Assembly: GCF_030409325.1 (NCBI RefSeq)
Contig: NZ_JAUFPR010000001.1
Span: 930,001 to 994,000, forward strand
From: Mucilaginibacter aquaedulcis
GTDB taxonomy: Bacteria > Bacteroidota > Bacteroidia > Sphingobacteriales > Sphingobacteriaceae
Direction: 5' to 3'
Length of the DNA: 64,000 bases
Of this stretch, positions 8,247-16,318 are shown piece after piece (positions within the stretch are counted from its first letter, which is position 1; every line of letters starts with the position of its first letter). Made by a program: the position numbers and the translations under genes. The notes under the pieces were generated by a model. That model was not told the origin of the DNA. It did not search any database and saw nothing but the letters and a program-made list of their open reading frames with translations.

Positions 8247-9305
8247 TTATAATTCATCCGGAATTGTATTTGCCTGATTGCCAGCGGCAGTGTATTTACG
8301 CCATTTTTGCAGTACACCCTCAAAATCTGGCGGAAGCGGTGACTCAAATATGATTTGTTTTTTTAACGTAGGATGCAAAAAGCCGAGAATCTGTGCATGC
8401 AAAGCCTGGCGTGGCATCAGCTCAAAGCAGTTCTCCACAAACTGTTTGTATTTACTGAACACAGTACCCTTTAAAATTTTATCACCGCCGTAAGTGGCAT
8501 CGCTAAACAAAGGGTGACCGATGTGCTTCATGTGCGCCCTGATCTGATGAGTACGCCCTGTTTCCAGCTGGCATTCAATTAGGGTAACATAACCCATACG
8601 TTCCAACACCTTATAATGGGTAACAGACCATTTCCCCTTTTCAGGATCGTCATATATCGACATTACCCTCCGGTCGTTAATACTACGGCCGATATAGCCC
8701 GTAACCGTACCGTCCTCTGCCAGATCGCCCCAAACCAATGCTATGTATTTACGGGTGATGGTATGGTCAAAAAACTGCTTGGCCAGCCAATTCATAGAGC
8801 GTTCGTTCTTACTGATCAGCAGCAAACCCGATGTATCTTTATCAATGCGGTGTACCAACCCCGGCCGGCCATCATTACCCGGCAGCGTAGGCAATTGCTG
8901 AAAATGATATACCAGCGCATTAACCAGTGTACCGGTATAATTATTATACCCCGGATGTACTACCATGCCCGCAGCCTTATCAACCACCAGCACGTCATCA
9001 TCCTCATAAACAATGTTGATAGGCAGGTTCTCAGGGTAAACCTCGGTATCACGAGGCGGGTGCGGTAATACCACCGATATAACATCAAGCGGTTTTACCC
9101 GGTAGCTCGATTTGATAGGCTTATCATTCACCAGAACATTACCCAGTTCAATAGCATTCTGGATACGGTTGCGCGAGGCATTCTCCACCCGGTGCATTAA
9201 AAATTTATCAATACGTAGCAGTGACTGACCTTTGTCAACCACAACGCGTAAGTGTTCATATAAATCCTGTTCTTCCTGCTCTATAAACTCGGTATCGTCT
9301 GCCAT
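8247..9305 (-). CDS. RluA-family 23S rRNA pseudouridine synthase (RluD-like)
   Basis: 352 residues. An S4 RNA-binding domain occupies about 30-95 (LRIDKFLMHRVENASRNRIQ), followed by the pseudouridine synthase domain with the catalytic Asp in VHRIDKDTSGLLLISK (about 151-166) and the later motif LIECQLETGRTHQIRAHM (about 233-250). S4 plus RluA domain fits RluD, which modifies helix 69 of 23S rRNA; RluC-like specificity is possible. The ATG is 7 bp after an exact -7 box, giving a very short leader. Confidence 0.93.
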   Translation of the reverse strand: MADDTEFIEQEEQDLYEHLRVVVDKGQSLLRIDKFLMHRVENASRNRIQNAIELGNVLVNDKPIKSSYRVKPLDVISVVLPHPPRDTEVYPENLPINIVYEDDDVLVVDKAAGMVVHPGYNNYTGTLVNALVYHFQQLPTLPGNDGRPGLVHRIDKDTSGLLLISKNERSMNWLAKQFFDHTITRKYIALVWGDLAEDGTVTGYIGRSINDRRVMSIYDDPEKGKWSVTHYKVLERMGYVTLIECQLETGRTHQIRAHMKHIGHPLFSDATYGGDKILKGTVFSKYKQFVENCFELMPRQALHAQILGFLHPTLKKQIIFESPLPPDFEGVLQKWRKYTAAGNQANTIPDEL

Positions 9306-9312
9306 TTGAGCG

Positions 9313-9320
9313 CAAAAGTA
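9313..9320 (-). promoter_or_regulatory. -7 box (TACTTTTG on minus strand) of the RluD-like gene
   Basis: Exact TAnnTTTG ending 7 bp before the ATG at 9305; the transcript would have almost no leader. Confidence 0.6.
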
Positions 9321-9338
9321 ATCGTTTTTTGTTTTAGG

Positions 9339-9425
9339 TTAAGATAGTAGCAAGATATTAGTATCAACTATCAGGATTTTTAAATAGTTTGGCATTTCTG
9401 TAAGCTGTATTAATATCTTGCTACT
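9339..9425 (+). repeat. Heptamer array, AGTATCA family, with 16-bp perfect inverted repeat
   Basis: Units AGTAGCA, AGATATT, AGTATCA and ACTATCA follow at exact 7-bp spacing from 9346; the right arm carries AATATCT and TGCTACT. The words at 9345-9360 and 9411-9426 are perfect 16-bp inverted copies. It lies between the divergent RluD-like and ACC-deaminase-like genes. Confidence 0.7.
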
Positions 9426-9434
9426 AAATATACC

Positions 9435-10322
9435 ATGAATATTGACCTTGAAATTTTTAGTCCGGTTCAGGCAATCAGCAACCCGCTTTTTGATGAACAT
9501 GACGTAAAAGTTTTTTTAAAGCGCGACGATCTGATACACCCCATGATATCGGGCAATAAGTGGCGTAAATTAAAATACCTCCTTAAAACAGCTCAGGAAC
9601 AGCAAAAAGACCATTTGGTAACTTTCGGTGGAGCATATTCCAACCATTTGTTGGCTACAGCAGCGGCGGCGGCCCGCTTTGGCTTTAAGGCTACTGGCAT
9701 AGTGCGCGGAGAAGCGGTAGATAATGATACCCTGTTTTTATGCAAGCTGCACGGCATGCAGTTGATATTTACAGATCGGGAAAGCTACCGAGATAAACCT
9801 GCCCTGTTCGCCAACTACTTTGGTAATAACGAGGATGCCTTTTTTATTGATGAAGGCGGCGCATCTGCCGAGGGAGCTTTAGGTTGCAGCGAACTGGTTG
9901 ATGAACTTACCGAAACCTACGATCATATTTTTTGCGCCTGCGGTACAGGAACCACTGCGGCAGGCATCATCAACGGACTAACCAGGCATCAGCTTAAAAC
10001 CACATTTAATGCTATACCCGTGTTTAAGAACGGCAGTTTTATGAAAAATGAAATTGACCATTTACTAACCGCTCCCATTCATTATGATCTGCATACCGAT
10101 TACCATTTTGGCGGTTACGGAAAAGCGAATAATGAACTGATTGATTTTATAAAACAATTTGTTGCTGCTACCGGCATTGTAATTGAACCTGTTTACACCG
10201 GTAAAATGATGTATGCCCTTTATGATCTGATAGCAAAAAAACATTTTAAACCCGGCAGCAAAATACTCGCCATCCACAGCGGAGGTATATGGGGCTTATT
10301 GGGTATGAAAGATAAGTTTTAA
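9435..10322 (+). CDS. ACC deaminase / D-cysteine desulfhydrase family PLP enzyme
   Basis: 295 residues of the fold-type II PLP family. Near the N-terminus VFLKRDDLIHPMISGNKWRKLKYLL carries the PLP lysine in GNKWRK (about 35-43), followed by FGGAYSNHLLATAAAAARFG (about 63-82) that binds the cofactor phosphate. Late motifs are CGTGTTAAG and the C-terminal HSGGIWGLLG. Members deaminate 1-aminocyclopropane-1-carboxylate or release sulfide and ammonia from D-cysteine. The protein is shorter than true ACC deaminases (about 338), which favours a D-cysteine desulfhydrase-like role; the substrate is not decided by sequence alone. Confidence 0.85.
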   Translation: MNIDLEIFSPVQAISNPLFDEHDVKVFLKRDDLIHPMISGNKWRKLKYLLKTAQEQQKDHLVTFGGAYSNHLLATAAAAARFGFKATGIVRGEAVDNDTLFLCKLHGMQLIFTDRESYRDKPALFANYFGNNEDAFFIDEGGASAEGALGCSELVDELTETYDHIFCACGTGTTAAGIINGLTRHQLKTTFNAIPVFKNGSFMKNEIDHLLTAPIHYDLHTDYHFGGYGKANNELIDFIKQFVAATGIVIEPVYTGKMMYALYDLIAKKHFKPGSKILAIHSGGIWGLLGMKDKF

Positions 10323-10361
10323 AACAAAAAGAGCCGCTCTCCTTTGCGAAGAAACAGCTCT
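10321..10361 (-). terminator. Terminator of the GDSL hydrolase / FadL operon
   Basis: On the minus strand AGAGCTG (10361-10355) pairs with CGGCTCT (10336-10330) and runs into TTTTTGTTTT, 32 bp after the stop of the GDSL gene. Confidence 0.6.
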
Positions 10362-10392
10362 CAACGAGATCAGTATTTAGTTAATTTAGTTT

Positions 10393-11718
10393 TTATGGGA
10401 ACTTAACGCCGTTATAGCTCGATACGTTAGCCAACGGAATAGTGGCGCTATATTGTTTGTTGATGGCTTTTATAAATTCATTAGCTACAATGGCATATCC
10501 ACGAGGAGTTAAATGCACCCCATCCAGTGAAAATATCCCCCCGCTGATATAGGCCGAACTCAGGTTTACACCATCAACTGTAAGGCCATGTGCTTTAATG
10601 TCATTCAAAAAAGTAAAGGCATCAAAAACAGCTAAACCTTTGGATGCCGCTACAGATTTGATGGTAGTATTGTACGAACTTACATAATCCTGAGTAAGCG
10701 CAACTTCATTTTGATCAAGCACATATTGATTATCTATAGGTGTATAAGGTGTTAACCCATAAGGCAACGGGCCAGCAGGCGTATTTACCGGCTGCCCTAT
10801 CATACTTGTCGGAAACGTAAGTACAACCAGGTCGCTTGCAGTTGCAACCCGGGGGGCGTAAGCAGTACCCGAAACAAGCGCATTAACATATAAGGCTTTA
10901 GCGGCCGGGTTTGCCTTTTGTACAGCAGCAAGAATAGCACCCACAGTTACCGTATTAAAATAAGGCACAGAAGTAACATCAGGAATGGTTGCCACTGCAC
11001 CTTTTTGTCCGTTTGCGGTTAGCTTACCGATAGAAAGGGTATACAATTGCGTAAACAATGTTTTATCCGTTAGCACATCCCCTGCTCCGCCGCTTGTGGC
11101 ATATAGCAGCGCATCGTTATTACCCAGCCAATCGGTAAAAAAAGTAAATGGCTTGGCCGTTACAAAATCAAGATAAGCCGTAGTATTTGTTGGCGAATCA
11201 TTAGGCAGCAGCCTTTCAAAATAACCATTCAAATTACCGTATGGCGCATAGGTTATTTGCTGCAGTTTGATTCCCGGTACACCATAATTATTGATGTCGC
11301 CAGTATATTTGGTATACAGTATCACATTCCCAAACCCCGGAACGGCTATCTGCCCGCGTACGGCCAAATTAGTTTTAACCTGCTCTGTTTTAGGGGTTCC
11401 ATCGGCGTTAAAACCGGCCAGCCTCAAATAGCCGGAGCCATTTGATTGCTCTGCTGTGAATAAAGGCTGTGTAAACGTCCCTCCACCCACTTTTTGCATT
11501 TGCGCGGCAATAATGCTGGGGTATGAGTTTAACTGCCCTTCGCGATATAATCCTCCATCGGCATAGCCGGCTGTAAGGGAATTACCCACCGATATATACC
11601 TCGAAAAATCTGCCGTACCGCGTGACGGTTTCGGTGTATTGATGTCGGTTTTGCAGGCCGCAAAGCTCAATAAGCCCGCGGCTAAAAATATATGTAAGTA
11701 TGATTTATAAGTTTTCAT
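10393..11718 (-). CDS. GDSL/SGNH-family hydrolase, lipoprotein
   Basis: 441 residues with a lipoprotein signal peptide; the lipobox SFAAC puts the lipidated Cys at residue 22. SGNH blocks are visible: the nucleophile Ser in YISVGNSLTAGYADGG (about 41-56, GNSL for GDSL), the oxyanion Asn in WLGNNDALLY (about 197-206), and the DxxH pair in DGVHLTPRGYAIVANEF near the C-terminus (about 398-414). Such enzymes hydrolyse lipid esters or O-acyl groups. It lies 18 bp downstream of the FadL-type porin gene, so a surface or periplasmic lipase/esterase feeding fatty acids to that porin is the most coherent reading; a carbohydrate deacetylase is an alternative. Confidence 0.85.
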   Translation of the reverse strand: MKTYKSYLHIFLAAGLLSFAACKTDINTPKPSRGTADFSRYISVGNSLTAGYADGGLYREGQLNSYPSIIAAQMQKVGGGTFTQPLFTAEQSNGSGYLRLAGFNADGTPKTEQVKTNLAVRGQIAVPGFGNVILYTKYTGDINNYGVPGIKLQQITYAPYGNLNGYFERLLPNDSPTNTTAYLDFVTAKPFTFFTDWLGNNDALLYATSGGAGDVLTDKTLFTQLYTLSIGKLTANGQKGAVATIPDVTSVPYFNTVTVGAILAAVQKANPAAKALYVNALVSGTAYAPRVATASDLVVLTFPTSMIGQPVNTPAGPLPYGLTPYTPIDNQYVLDQNEVALTQDYVSSYNTTIKSVAASKGLAVFDAFTFLNDIKAHGLTVDGVNLSSAYISGGIFSLDGVHLTPRGYAIVANEFIKAINKQYSATIPLANVSSYNGVKFP

Positions 11719-11736
11719 TTGATTTGCGTTTAAATG

Positions 11737-12960
11737 TTACCAGTGATAAGCAAGTGACAAGCCGGGGATATAAACATTGGTTTTAAATGTACCTGATAAC
11801 TGCGACTCGATATTTGTTTGCGTGCGCGATATTACCCGCTCATACTCAAATGAAACATCCAGATCAAGGTGTTTGGCCAGCGCATAACCTATACCGCCGG
11901 TAAAATAGTAGCGGTTGGCATCAGGAGCCTCCGGGGTAACATAACCATCGCGCACGGCAGTAGTGGCGTAACCACCGCCTGCACGTAAAAACAACTTATC
12001 GCTGGCTTTGTACTGGGTACCGGCCCGGTAACTCCATCCGTCTTTATAATTACGGGGCGAGTAAGTATCCTGCAGCGTAGGCGTATTCTGCGCATAATCA
12101 AATCCCAGCACTTTATAAACCGACCAATGGGTAAAGTTCACATCAACAGCAATCGTCCAATCTTTTGCCGGCGAATAGCCAAAGCCGATAGACGATGTTG
12201 AAGGCAGAGGCAGCGTAGTGCTAAAAGTATTTGGCTGCGGAAAATTTGCCTGTATTGATGCAGGAACAGTAAAAATAGCATCACCGCTTTTAACCGTGGT
12301 ATTTACTTTTGAGCGATAATCAAGACCTACGGTAAGGCCTACTTCCGTCTTTAAAAACACGCCCGCGTTCCAGCCAAAGCCGTGTGCGTTCCCTTTCAAT
12401 TCAGCCTGCCCCACATCGCCCGATGCATTTACAAGCGGAATGGCCCGGGTAAGGTCAACCGTACCGTGGTTGTAAACAAAACCACCGCCTACACTTAAAA
12501 AGTCGGCCAGTTTTATACTTATGGTAGGCTGAAAATAGATGGCTTTCAGATCAAGGCTTTCCAATACATATTTACCTGTCCATTGATTGCCCCAGTCCGT
12601 TAAACCACCGAAAGGTGTATAAACGCCTAAACCAAGTTTCCACCACGAGTTTTTAGGGCCCCATACCGCGTAAGCTGTAAAGGGAGTGGCAACCTTATTT
12701 TTAGTACGAAACTGATCTGTAGTACCGCTTGGGTTAAAGTCAGATTTAAAGAATAGCGGGCTGATACCTGCCTGAACAAAATTTTCGGGCAGCATTACCA
12801 CCGCGCCCGGGTTAAACAATACAGATGAACCATCCTGCAATAAGCCGGTTCCGGTGTGCCCCATACCTATCTGTTTCTGTCCGTGAAGGTTAACCTGGAA
12901 ACCCTGGGCAAATACCATAGCAGGTAATATTGCAAACAGCAATAGTAGAAGTTTTTTCAT
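11737..12960 (-). CDS. FadL/OmpP1-family long-chain fatty acid outer-membrane transporter
   Basis: 407 residues with a signal peptide (about 1-18, cut after VFA, then QGFQVNLHG). FadL hallmarks are the N-terminal hatch segment GMGHTGTGLLQDGSSVLFNPGA (the NPGA/NPA motif at about 50-53) and a repeated beta-strand pattern to the C-terminus, which ends LSLAYHW with the aromatic last residue of outer-membrane barrels. FadL proteins take up long-chain fatty acids or other hydrophobic molecules by lateral diffusion. It is the first gene of the operon ending in the GDSL hydrolase and is divergent from the regulator and beta-oxidation genes, which supports a fatty-acid substrate. Confidence 0.9.
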   Translation of the reverse strand: MKKLLLLLFAILPAMVFAQGFQVNLHGQKQIGMGHTGTGLLQDGSSVLFNPGAVVMLPENFVQAGISPLFFKSDFNPSGTTDQFRTKNKVATPFTAYAVWGPKNSWWKLGLGVYTPFGGLTDWGNQWTGKYVLESLDLKAIYFQPTISIKLADFLSVGGGFVYNHGTVDLTRAIPLVNASGDVGQAELKGNAHGFGWNAGVFLKTEVGLTVGLDYRSKVNTTVKSGDAIFTVPASIQANFPQPNTFSTTLPLPSTSSIGFGYSPAKDWTIAVDVNFTHWSVYKVLGFDYAQNTPTLQDTYSPRNYKDGWSYRAGTQYKASDKLFLRAGGGYATTAVRDGYVTPEAPDANRYYFTGGIGYALAKHLDLDVSFEYERVISRTQTNIESQLSGTFKTNVYIPGLSLAYHW

Positions 12961-13025
12961 GATAAATATAATTGGTTTATAATAAGTGGTTTGCTGAGGG
13001 TAACAAACTGCATCTATTTAAAAAA

Positions 13026-13033
13026 TAAAATTA
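13026..13033 (-). promoter_or_regulatory. Putative -7 box (TAATTTTA) of the fadL-GDSL operon
   Basis: On the minus strand this box starts 15 bp after the T tract of the shared 43-bp element and about 66 bp before the fadL-type ATG. The other lipid promoter has TACTTTTA at 16 bp from its copy, so the spacing is kept. Last base differs from TAnnTTTG. Confidence 0.5.
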
Positions 13034-13048
13034 GGAGGCTTTGAAAGT

Positions 13049-13091
13049 AAAAAAAGGGCTATAATGCGGAGGTATTGGTCAAAAAGTCGGA
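13049..13091 (-). promoter_or_regulatory. 43-bp operator-like element, copy 1 (faces fadL)
   Basis: Read on the minus strand it begins TCCGACTTTTTGACC and ends GCCCTTTTTTT. Bases 13063-13091 match 14118-14146 perfectly (29 bp) in inverted orientation; three mismatches follow, then 11 more identical bases. It lies 88 bp upstream of the FadL-type gene. Probable binding site of the AraC-type protein encoded between the copies, which is inference. Confidence 0.7.
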
Positions 13092-13186
13092 TAAAAACTT
13101 TAATCAATACTTTATTTTTAATAAAATAGTATTAAATATTATTACTGTTTAATTAACACTTTTAATAAATTAAGGGAATAAAATTA

Positions 13187-13194
13187 TACCTTTC
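13187..13194 (+). promoter_or_regulatory. Possible -7 box (TACCTTTC) of the araC-family gene
   Basis: Matches TAnnTTTG except for the last base and ends 5 bp before the ATG at 13200, so the transcript may be leaderless. Confidence 0.35.
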
Positions 13195-13199
13195 GTTAC

Positions 13200-14108
13200 A
13201 TGAGCAAAAATCCCAGATATGTGAGCAAAAAGATCGCTCAACTGAGCCTGTCAAAATTTGCCGACCTCTATGCCGACAAACTGATAGGTCCTGATTTTTT
13301 TATAGCCGACGAAAAACAACTACTGAGTTTAAGTGAGTTTCCATACCGCTCAGACGGATATATTATAGGTATTTGCACCCGTGGCACCGCCCGCGTTGAG
13401 GCCAACTTACAGGTGTATGAAGCCAAACCCGATGCTATGCTGCTGGCAACGCCGTTCCATATTTTAAGGATCTATGAAAGCAGTGACGATTTCCTGTGCC
13501 GGTTCATTGTTTTCTCCAAGGCTTTTTTAACCGAGAACAATGTTAACAGCCACTTTCTGGAATCATTCAGTTATTTCAAAAGCGCATCGCTGCCGGTAAT
13601 ATACCCCAGTCATGAAGATGCTAAAATGCTGTTGGATATTTACCTGTTGATGCAGCAAAAGATGGCCCGGGAAACTCATCCTTATCGTATGGAAATATCC
13701 AGGAGTATGCTAATCACTATGCTTTACGAGGTAGAATCAATATACGAAAAGCAACACGTTATTGTAAAAGGCAAACAAACCCGCAAACAGGAATTGAATG
13801 TATTGTTCCAGGATCTGGTTTTTCATCATTATAAGGAACACCGCAACGTACAGTTTTATGCCGATTCATTGTACGTTTCACCCAAACACCTCACCGAAAC
13901 CATTAAGGAAGTAACCGGCCGAACCGCAGGTGAATGGATTGACGATGCCGTAGTATTGGAAGCCAAAGTACTGCTCCGTAATAAAGAAATAAGCATCGCC
14001 CATGTAGCCGAAGAGATCCATTTTCCTGATCAATCCTCTTTTGGCAAGTATTTTAAAAAGCATACCGGCATGTCTCCCTCTGATTATAGGGTGGTTACCA
14101 CGCATTGA
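13200..14108 (+). CDS. AraC-family regulator, candidate controller of the lipid locus
   Basis: 302 residues. The N-terminal half (about 1-180) is a ligand/dimerisation domain without a motif I can name. The C-terminal AraC/XylS DNA-binding domain (about 200-300) has the two helix-turn-helix units, the first around FYADSLYVSPKHLTETIKEVTG and the second around SIAHVAEEIHFPDQSSFGKYFKKHTGMSPSDYR, the family signature. The gene sits between divergent fatty-acid operons and is bracketed by two copies of a 43-bp element (13049-13091, 14118-14160), each just upstream of a conserved promoter box. Control of both operons in response to a fatty acid or acyl-CoA is the likely role; effector and sign of regulation are unknown. 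An internal GTG at 13221 is an alternative start. Confidence 0.88.
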   Translation: MSKNPRYVSKKIAQLSLSKFADLYADKLIGPDFFIADEKQLLSLSEFPYRSDGYIIGICTRGTARVEANLQVYEAKPDAMLLATPFHILRIYESSDDFLCRFIVFSKAFLTENNVNSHFLESFSYFKSASLPVIYPSHEDAKMLLDIYLLMQQKMARETHPYRMEISRSMLITMLYEVESIYEKQHVIVKGKQTRKQELNVLFQDLVFHHYKEHRNVQFYADSLYVSPKHLTETIKEVTGRTAGEWIDDAVVLEAKVLLRNKEISIAHVAEEIHFPDQSSFGKYFKKHTGMSPSDYRVVTTH

Positions 14109-14117
14109 TATTTCTTT

Positions 14118-14160
14118 TCCGACTTTTTGACCAATACCTCCGCATTGCTGCCCTTTTTTT
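14118..14160 (+). promoter_or_regulatory. 43-bp operator-like element, copy 2 (faces beta-oxidation genes)
   Basis: Begins TCCGACTTTTTGACC 9 bp after the regulator's stop and ends GCCCTTTTTTT. It matches copy 1 at 40 of 43 positions when copy 1 is read on the minus strand. Two C-plus-T-run motifs within it (C14123 and C14153) are 30 bp apart, about three helical turns, which might be paired half-sites. Confidence 0.7.
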
Positions 14161-14176
14161 CTGCCGGCGAGGCTTA

Positions 14177-14184
14177 TACTTTTA
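14177..14184 (+). promoter_or_regulatory. Putative -7 box (TACTTTTA) of the beta-oxidation operon
   Basis: Starts 16 bp after the T tract of operator copy 2, mirroring the fadL side (15 bp). It would give a leader of about 125 nt before the acyl-CoA dehydrogenase ATG at 14316. Confidence 0.5.
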
Positions 14185-14210
14185 CTCCTGATTATAAAAC
14201 TAACCAAAAC

Positions 14211-14302
14211 AGTATTAAGTAATTAGTATCAAGTATTGAGATGCCTCCATGTGTCTGAATACCATTCAAAGTCATGATACTTTATACCAATTACCTCATA
14301 CT
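14211..14302 (+). repeat. Heptamer array, AGTATCA family, in the leader of the beta-oxidation operon
   Basis: Left units AGTATTA, AGTAATT, AGTATCA, AGTATTG and AGATGCC run at exact 7-bp spacing (14211-14245). Right-arm units TGATACT, TTATACC, AATTACC and TCATACT (14275-14302) are their approximate complements. If transcription starts near 14191, this hairpin lies in the 5' leader just before the first ATG. Confidence 0.7.
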
Positions 14303-14315
14303 TAAAATTTAAATT

Positions 14316-16112
14316 ATGAGTGAGATCGAATCAATAAAAGCCATCAAAGGGGGTGAGTTTCTGATCAGGGAAACTCAGGCAGATAGTGTTTTTATTCCGG
14401 AAGAATGGAACGAGGAGCAGTTGATGATCGCAGAAACATGTACCAATTTCCTCGCTCAAAATGTGGTACCCAATTTAACCCGTATAGACGAGCAGGAAGA
14501 AGGATTGATGCCTCACCTGATGGAAGAAGCCGGCGCGCTTGGTCTGCTCAGTATCTCTATTCCCGAACAATACGGCGGCTTTGGTAAAGATTTTAAAACC
14601 TCTATGCTGGTTACCGAAAAGCTGGGTGCGGGTAATTCATTCTCTGTGGCATTTTCTGCTCACACAGGTATAGGAACCCTGCCCATTTTATATTACGGTA
14701 ACGACGCTCAGAAAGAAAAATATATCCCTAAACTGGCAAGCGGCGAATGGAAAGGCGCATACTGCCTAACCGAACCGGGAGCCGGGTCTGATGCCAACTC
14801 GGGCAAGGCCCGGGCAAAACTCTCTGCCGATGGTAAGTATTACCTGCTTACAGGTCAAAAAATGTGGATCACCAATGCAGGCTTTGCTGATGTTTTCACC
14901 GTATTTGCCAAAATAGATGATGATGAAAACCTGAGTGCTTTCATTGTTGAAAAAGATTTTGAAGGATTATCATTAAATACCGAAGAACATAAAATGGGTA
15001 TCAAAGGCAGTTCAACCCGCCAGGTATTCTTTAATGATTGCAAAGTGCCGGTAGAAAATTTACTATCTGAAAGGCAGAACGGTTTCAAAATTGCCGTCAA
15101 TATTTTAAATCTTGGCCGTATAAAATTGGGGGGCGCCACCATTGGGGCCAGCAAAGAAGTTATTACATCGGCCATTCGCTATGCCAACGAGCGCGAGCAG
15201 TTTGGCAGGCCAATTTCAAAATACGGTGCTATCCGTTATAAACTGGCGCAGCAAGCTATTCGTACTTATGCTTCGGAAGCAGCCATATACCGTGCCAGCC
15301 AAAATATGGAGGAAGCTACCGAAATGTACGAAGCATCGGGCCTCGACCCTATCAAGGCAAAATTAAAAGGGACCGAACAGTTTGCCATTGAAGCTGCCAT
15401 AATCAAAGTACATGCATCCGAAACGTTGGATTATGTGGTTGACGAAGGCGTACAGATTTACGGTGGAATGGGTTACAGCGCCGAAGCACCGATGGACCGA
15501 GCCTACCGCGACTCACGCATCAACCGGATATTTGAAGGAACTAACGAAATTAACCGGATGCTTACTGTTGATATGATGCTGAAACGTGCCCTTAAAGGCG
15601 AACTCGATTTGATGGGCCCGGCCCAAAAAGTGGCCGGTGAGCTGATGAGCGTACCCGATTTTGGCGGTGCCGATGAAGAAGGCTTATTTATCAAAGAGAA
15701 AAAATATATAGCAGGCTTCAAGAAAGCTATCCTGATGGTAGCGGGAGCAGCTGTACAAAAACTCATGACACAGTTAGGTAAGGAACAGGAAGTGCTGATG
15801 TACCTGGCCGACATGCTGATAGAGCTTTACGTGAGCGAATCATTACAACTGCGTGTAGAAAAACTCGTTGGCCTGAAAGGCGAGGAAGCCGTTAAAGAAA
15901 AGCTTGACATGATGCATGTTTACATTAACGATGCTGCCGTAAAAATTGCCAACGCGGGCCGCGAGGCTATCAATTCATTTGCCGATGGCGACGAGCGCCG
16001 TATGATGTTAATGGGCCTTAAACGCTTTACTAAAACTGAAGATATCAATACCACACAGGCCCGCAGAAACATCGCGGCCAAATTAATTGAAGCAAATAAA
16101 TACTGCTATTAA
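14316..16112 (+). CDS. Acyl-CoA dehydrogenase, long (VLCAD-like) form
   Basis: 598 residues, longer than the roughly 380 of ordinary acyl-CoA dehydrogenases because of a C-terminal extension from about 430, as in mitochondrial VLCAD/ACAD9. It oxidises acyl-CoA to trans-2-enoyl-CoA with FAD and passes electrons to ETF. Visible: the FAD/substrate signature CLTEPGAGSDANSG (about 151-164), MWITNAGFADVFTVFAKI (about 184-201), QIYGGMGYSAEAPMDRAYRD (about 378-397) and the catalytic Glu in IFEGTNEINR (about 402-411). First gene of the rightward operon, with etfB and etfA next. The long form suggests long-chain substrates. Confidence 0.94.
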   Translation: MSEIESIKAIKGGEFLIRETQADSVFIPEEWNEEQLMIAETCTNFLAQNVVPNLTRIDEQEEGLMPHLMEEAGALGLLSISIPEQYGGFGKDFKTSMLVTEKLGAGNSFSVAFSAHTGIGTLPILYYGNDAQKEKYIPKLASGEWKGAYCLTEPGAGSDANSGKARAKLSADGKYYLLTGQKMWITNAGFADVFTVFAKIDDDENLSAFIVEKDFEGLSLNTEEHKMGIKGSSTRQVFFNDCKVPVENLLSERQNGFKIAVNILNLGRIKLGGATIGASKEVITSAIRYANEREQFGRPISKYGAIRYKLAQQAIRTYASEAAIYRASQNMEEATEMYEASGLDPIKAKLKGTEQFAIEAAIIKVHASETLDYVVDEGVQIYGGMGYSAEAPMDRAYRDSRINRIFEGTNEINRMLTVDMMLKRALKGELDLMGPAQKVAGELMSVPDFGGADEEGLFIKEKKYIAGFKKAILMVAGAAVQKLMTQLGKEQEVLMYLADMLIELYVSESLQLRVEKLVGLKGEEAVKEKLDMMHVYINDAAVKIANAGREAINSFADGDERRMMLMGLKRFTKTEDINTTQARRNIAAKLIEANKYCY

Positions 16113-16119
16113 CCGATAA

Positions 16120-16230
16120 CCCCGACCCTCTTCAGAGGAAAGGGAGTGCCATGCACTCAACGCTACCCGACAAGAGGACCAGGATGCCTCCCCTACCAGG
16201 CCGGTGGGGAGGCCCGAAGGGGCTTTTCTG
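16120..16230. repeat. GC-rich intergenic element with several hairpins
   Basis: The 206-bp gap between the dehydrogenase and etfB holds a GC-rich stretch unlike its neighbours. It contains CCCTCTTCAGAGG, the palindrome GAGTGCCATGCACTC, and a strong stem GCCTCCCC (16186-16193) with GGGGAGGC (16206-16213), then CGAAGGGGCTTTT. It looks like a REP/MITE-type intergenic repeat. A 64-codon frame on the minus strand across it has no coding character. Confidence 0.5.
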
Positions 16231-16318
16231 AAAAAACAACCCGGCAATTTCTTAATCAACCAAAATTTATAAACCAAATAAAATGGTCTCTCTTTTCGGG
16301 AGATTCAGAGGGGGCTAC

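Noticed and set aside
8048..8353. 101-codon plus-strand frame over two minus-strand genes
   Set aside because: Shadow of the PabC-like start, the repeat array and the RluD-like 3' end.
13063..14146. The 29-bp inverted copies as terminal repeats of a transposable cassette
   Set aside because: No transposase or recombinase lies between them, no target duplication is seen outside, and the similarity continues outward into matching promoter boxes, which fits operators better. Inversion of the segment cannot be ruled out from one sequence.
16083..16277. 64-codon minus-strand frame between the dehydrogenase and etfB
   Set aside because: It lies over the GC-rich hairpin element and has no coding features.
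16283..16318. Upstream start for etfB
   Set aside because: It adds 12 residues (MVSLFGRFRGGY) foreign to the family; the ATG at 16319 has a purine-rich site upstream and begins MKILVCISQVPDT.
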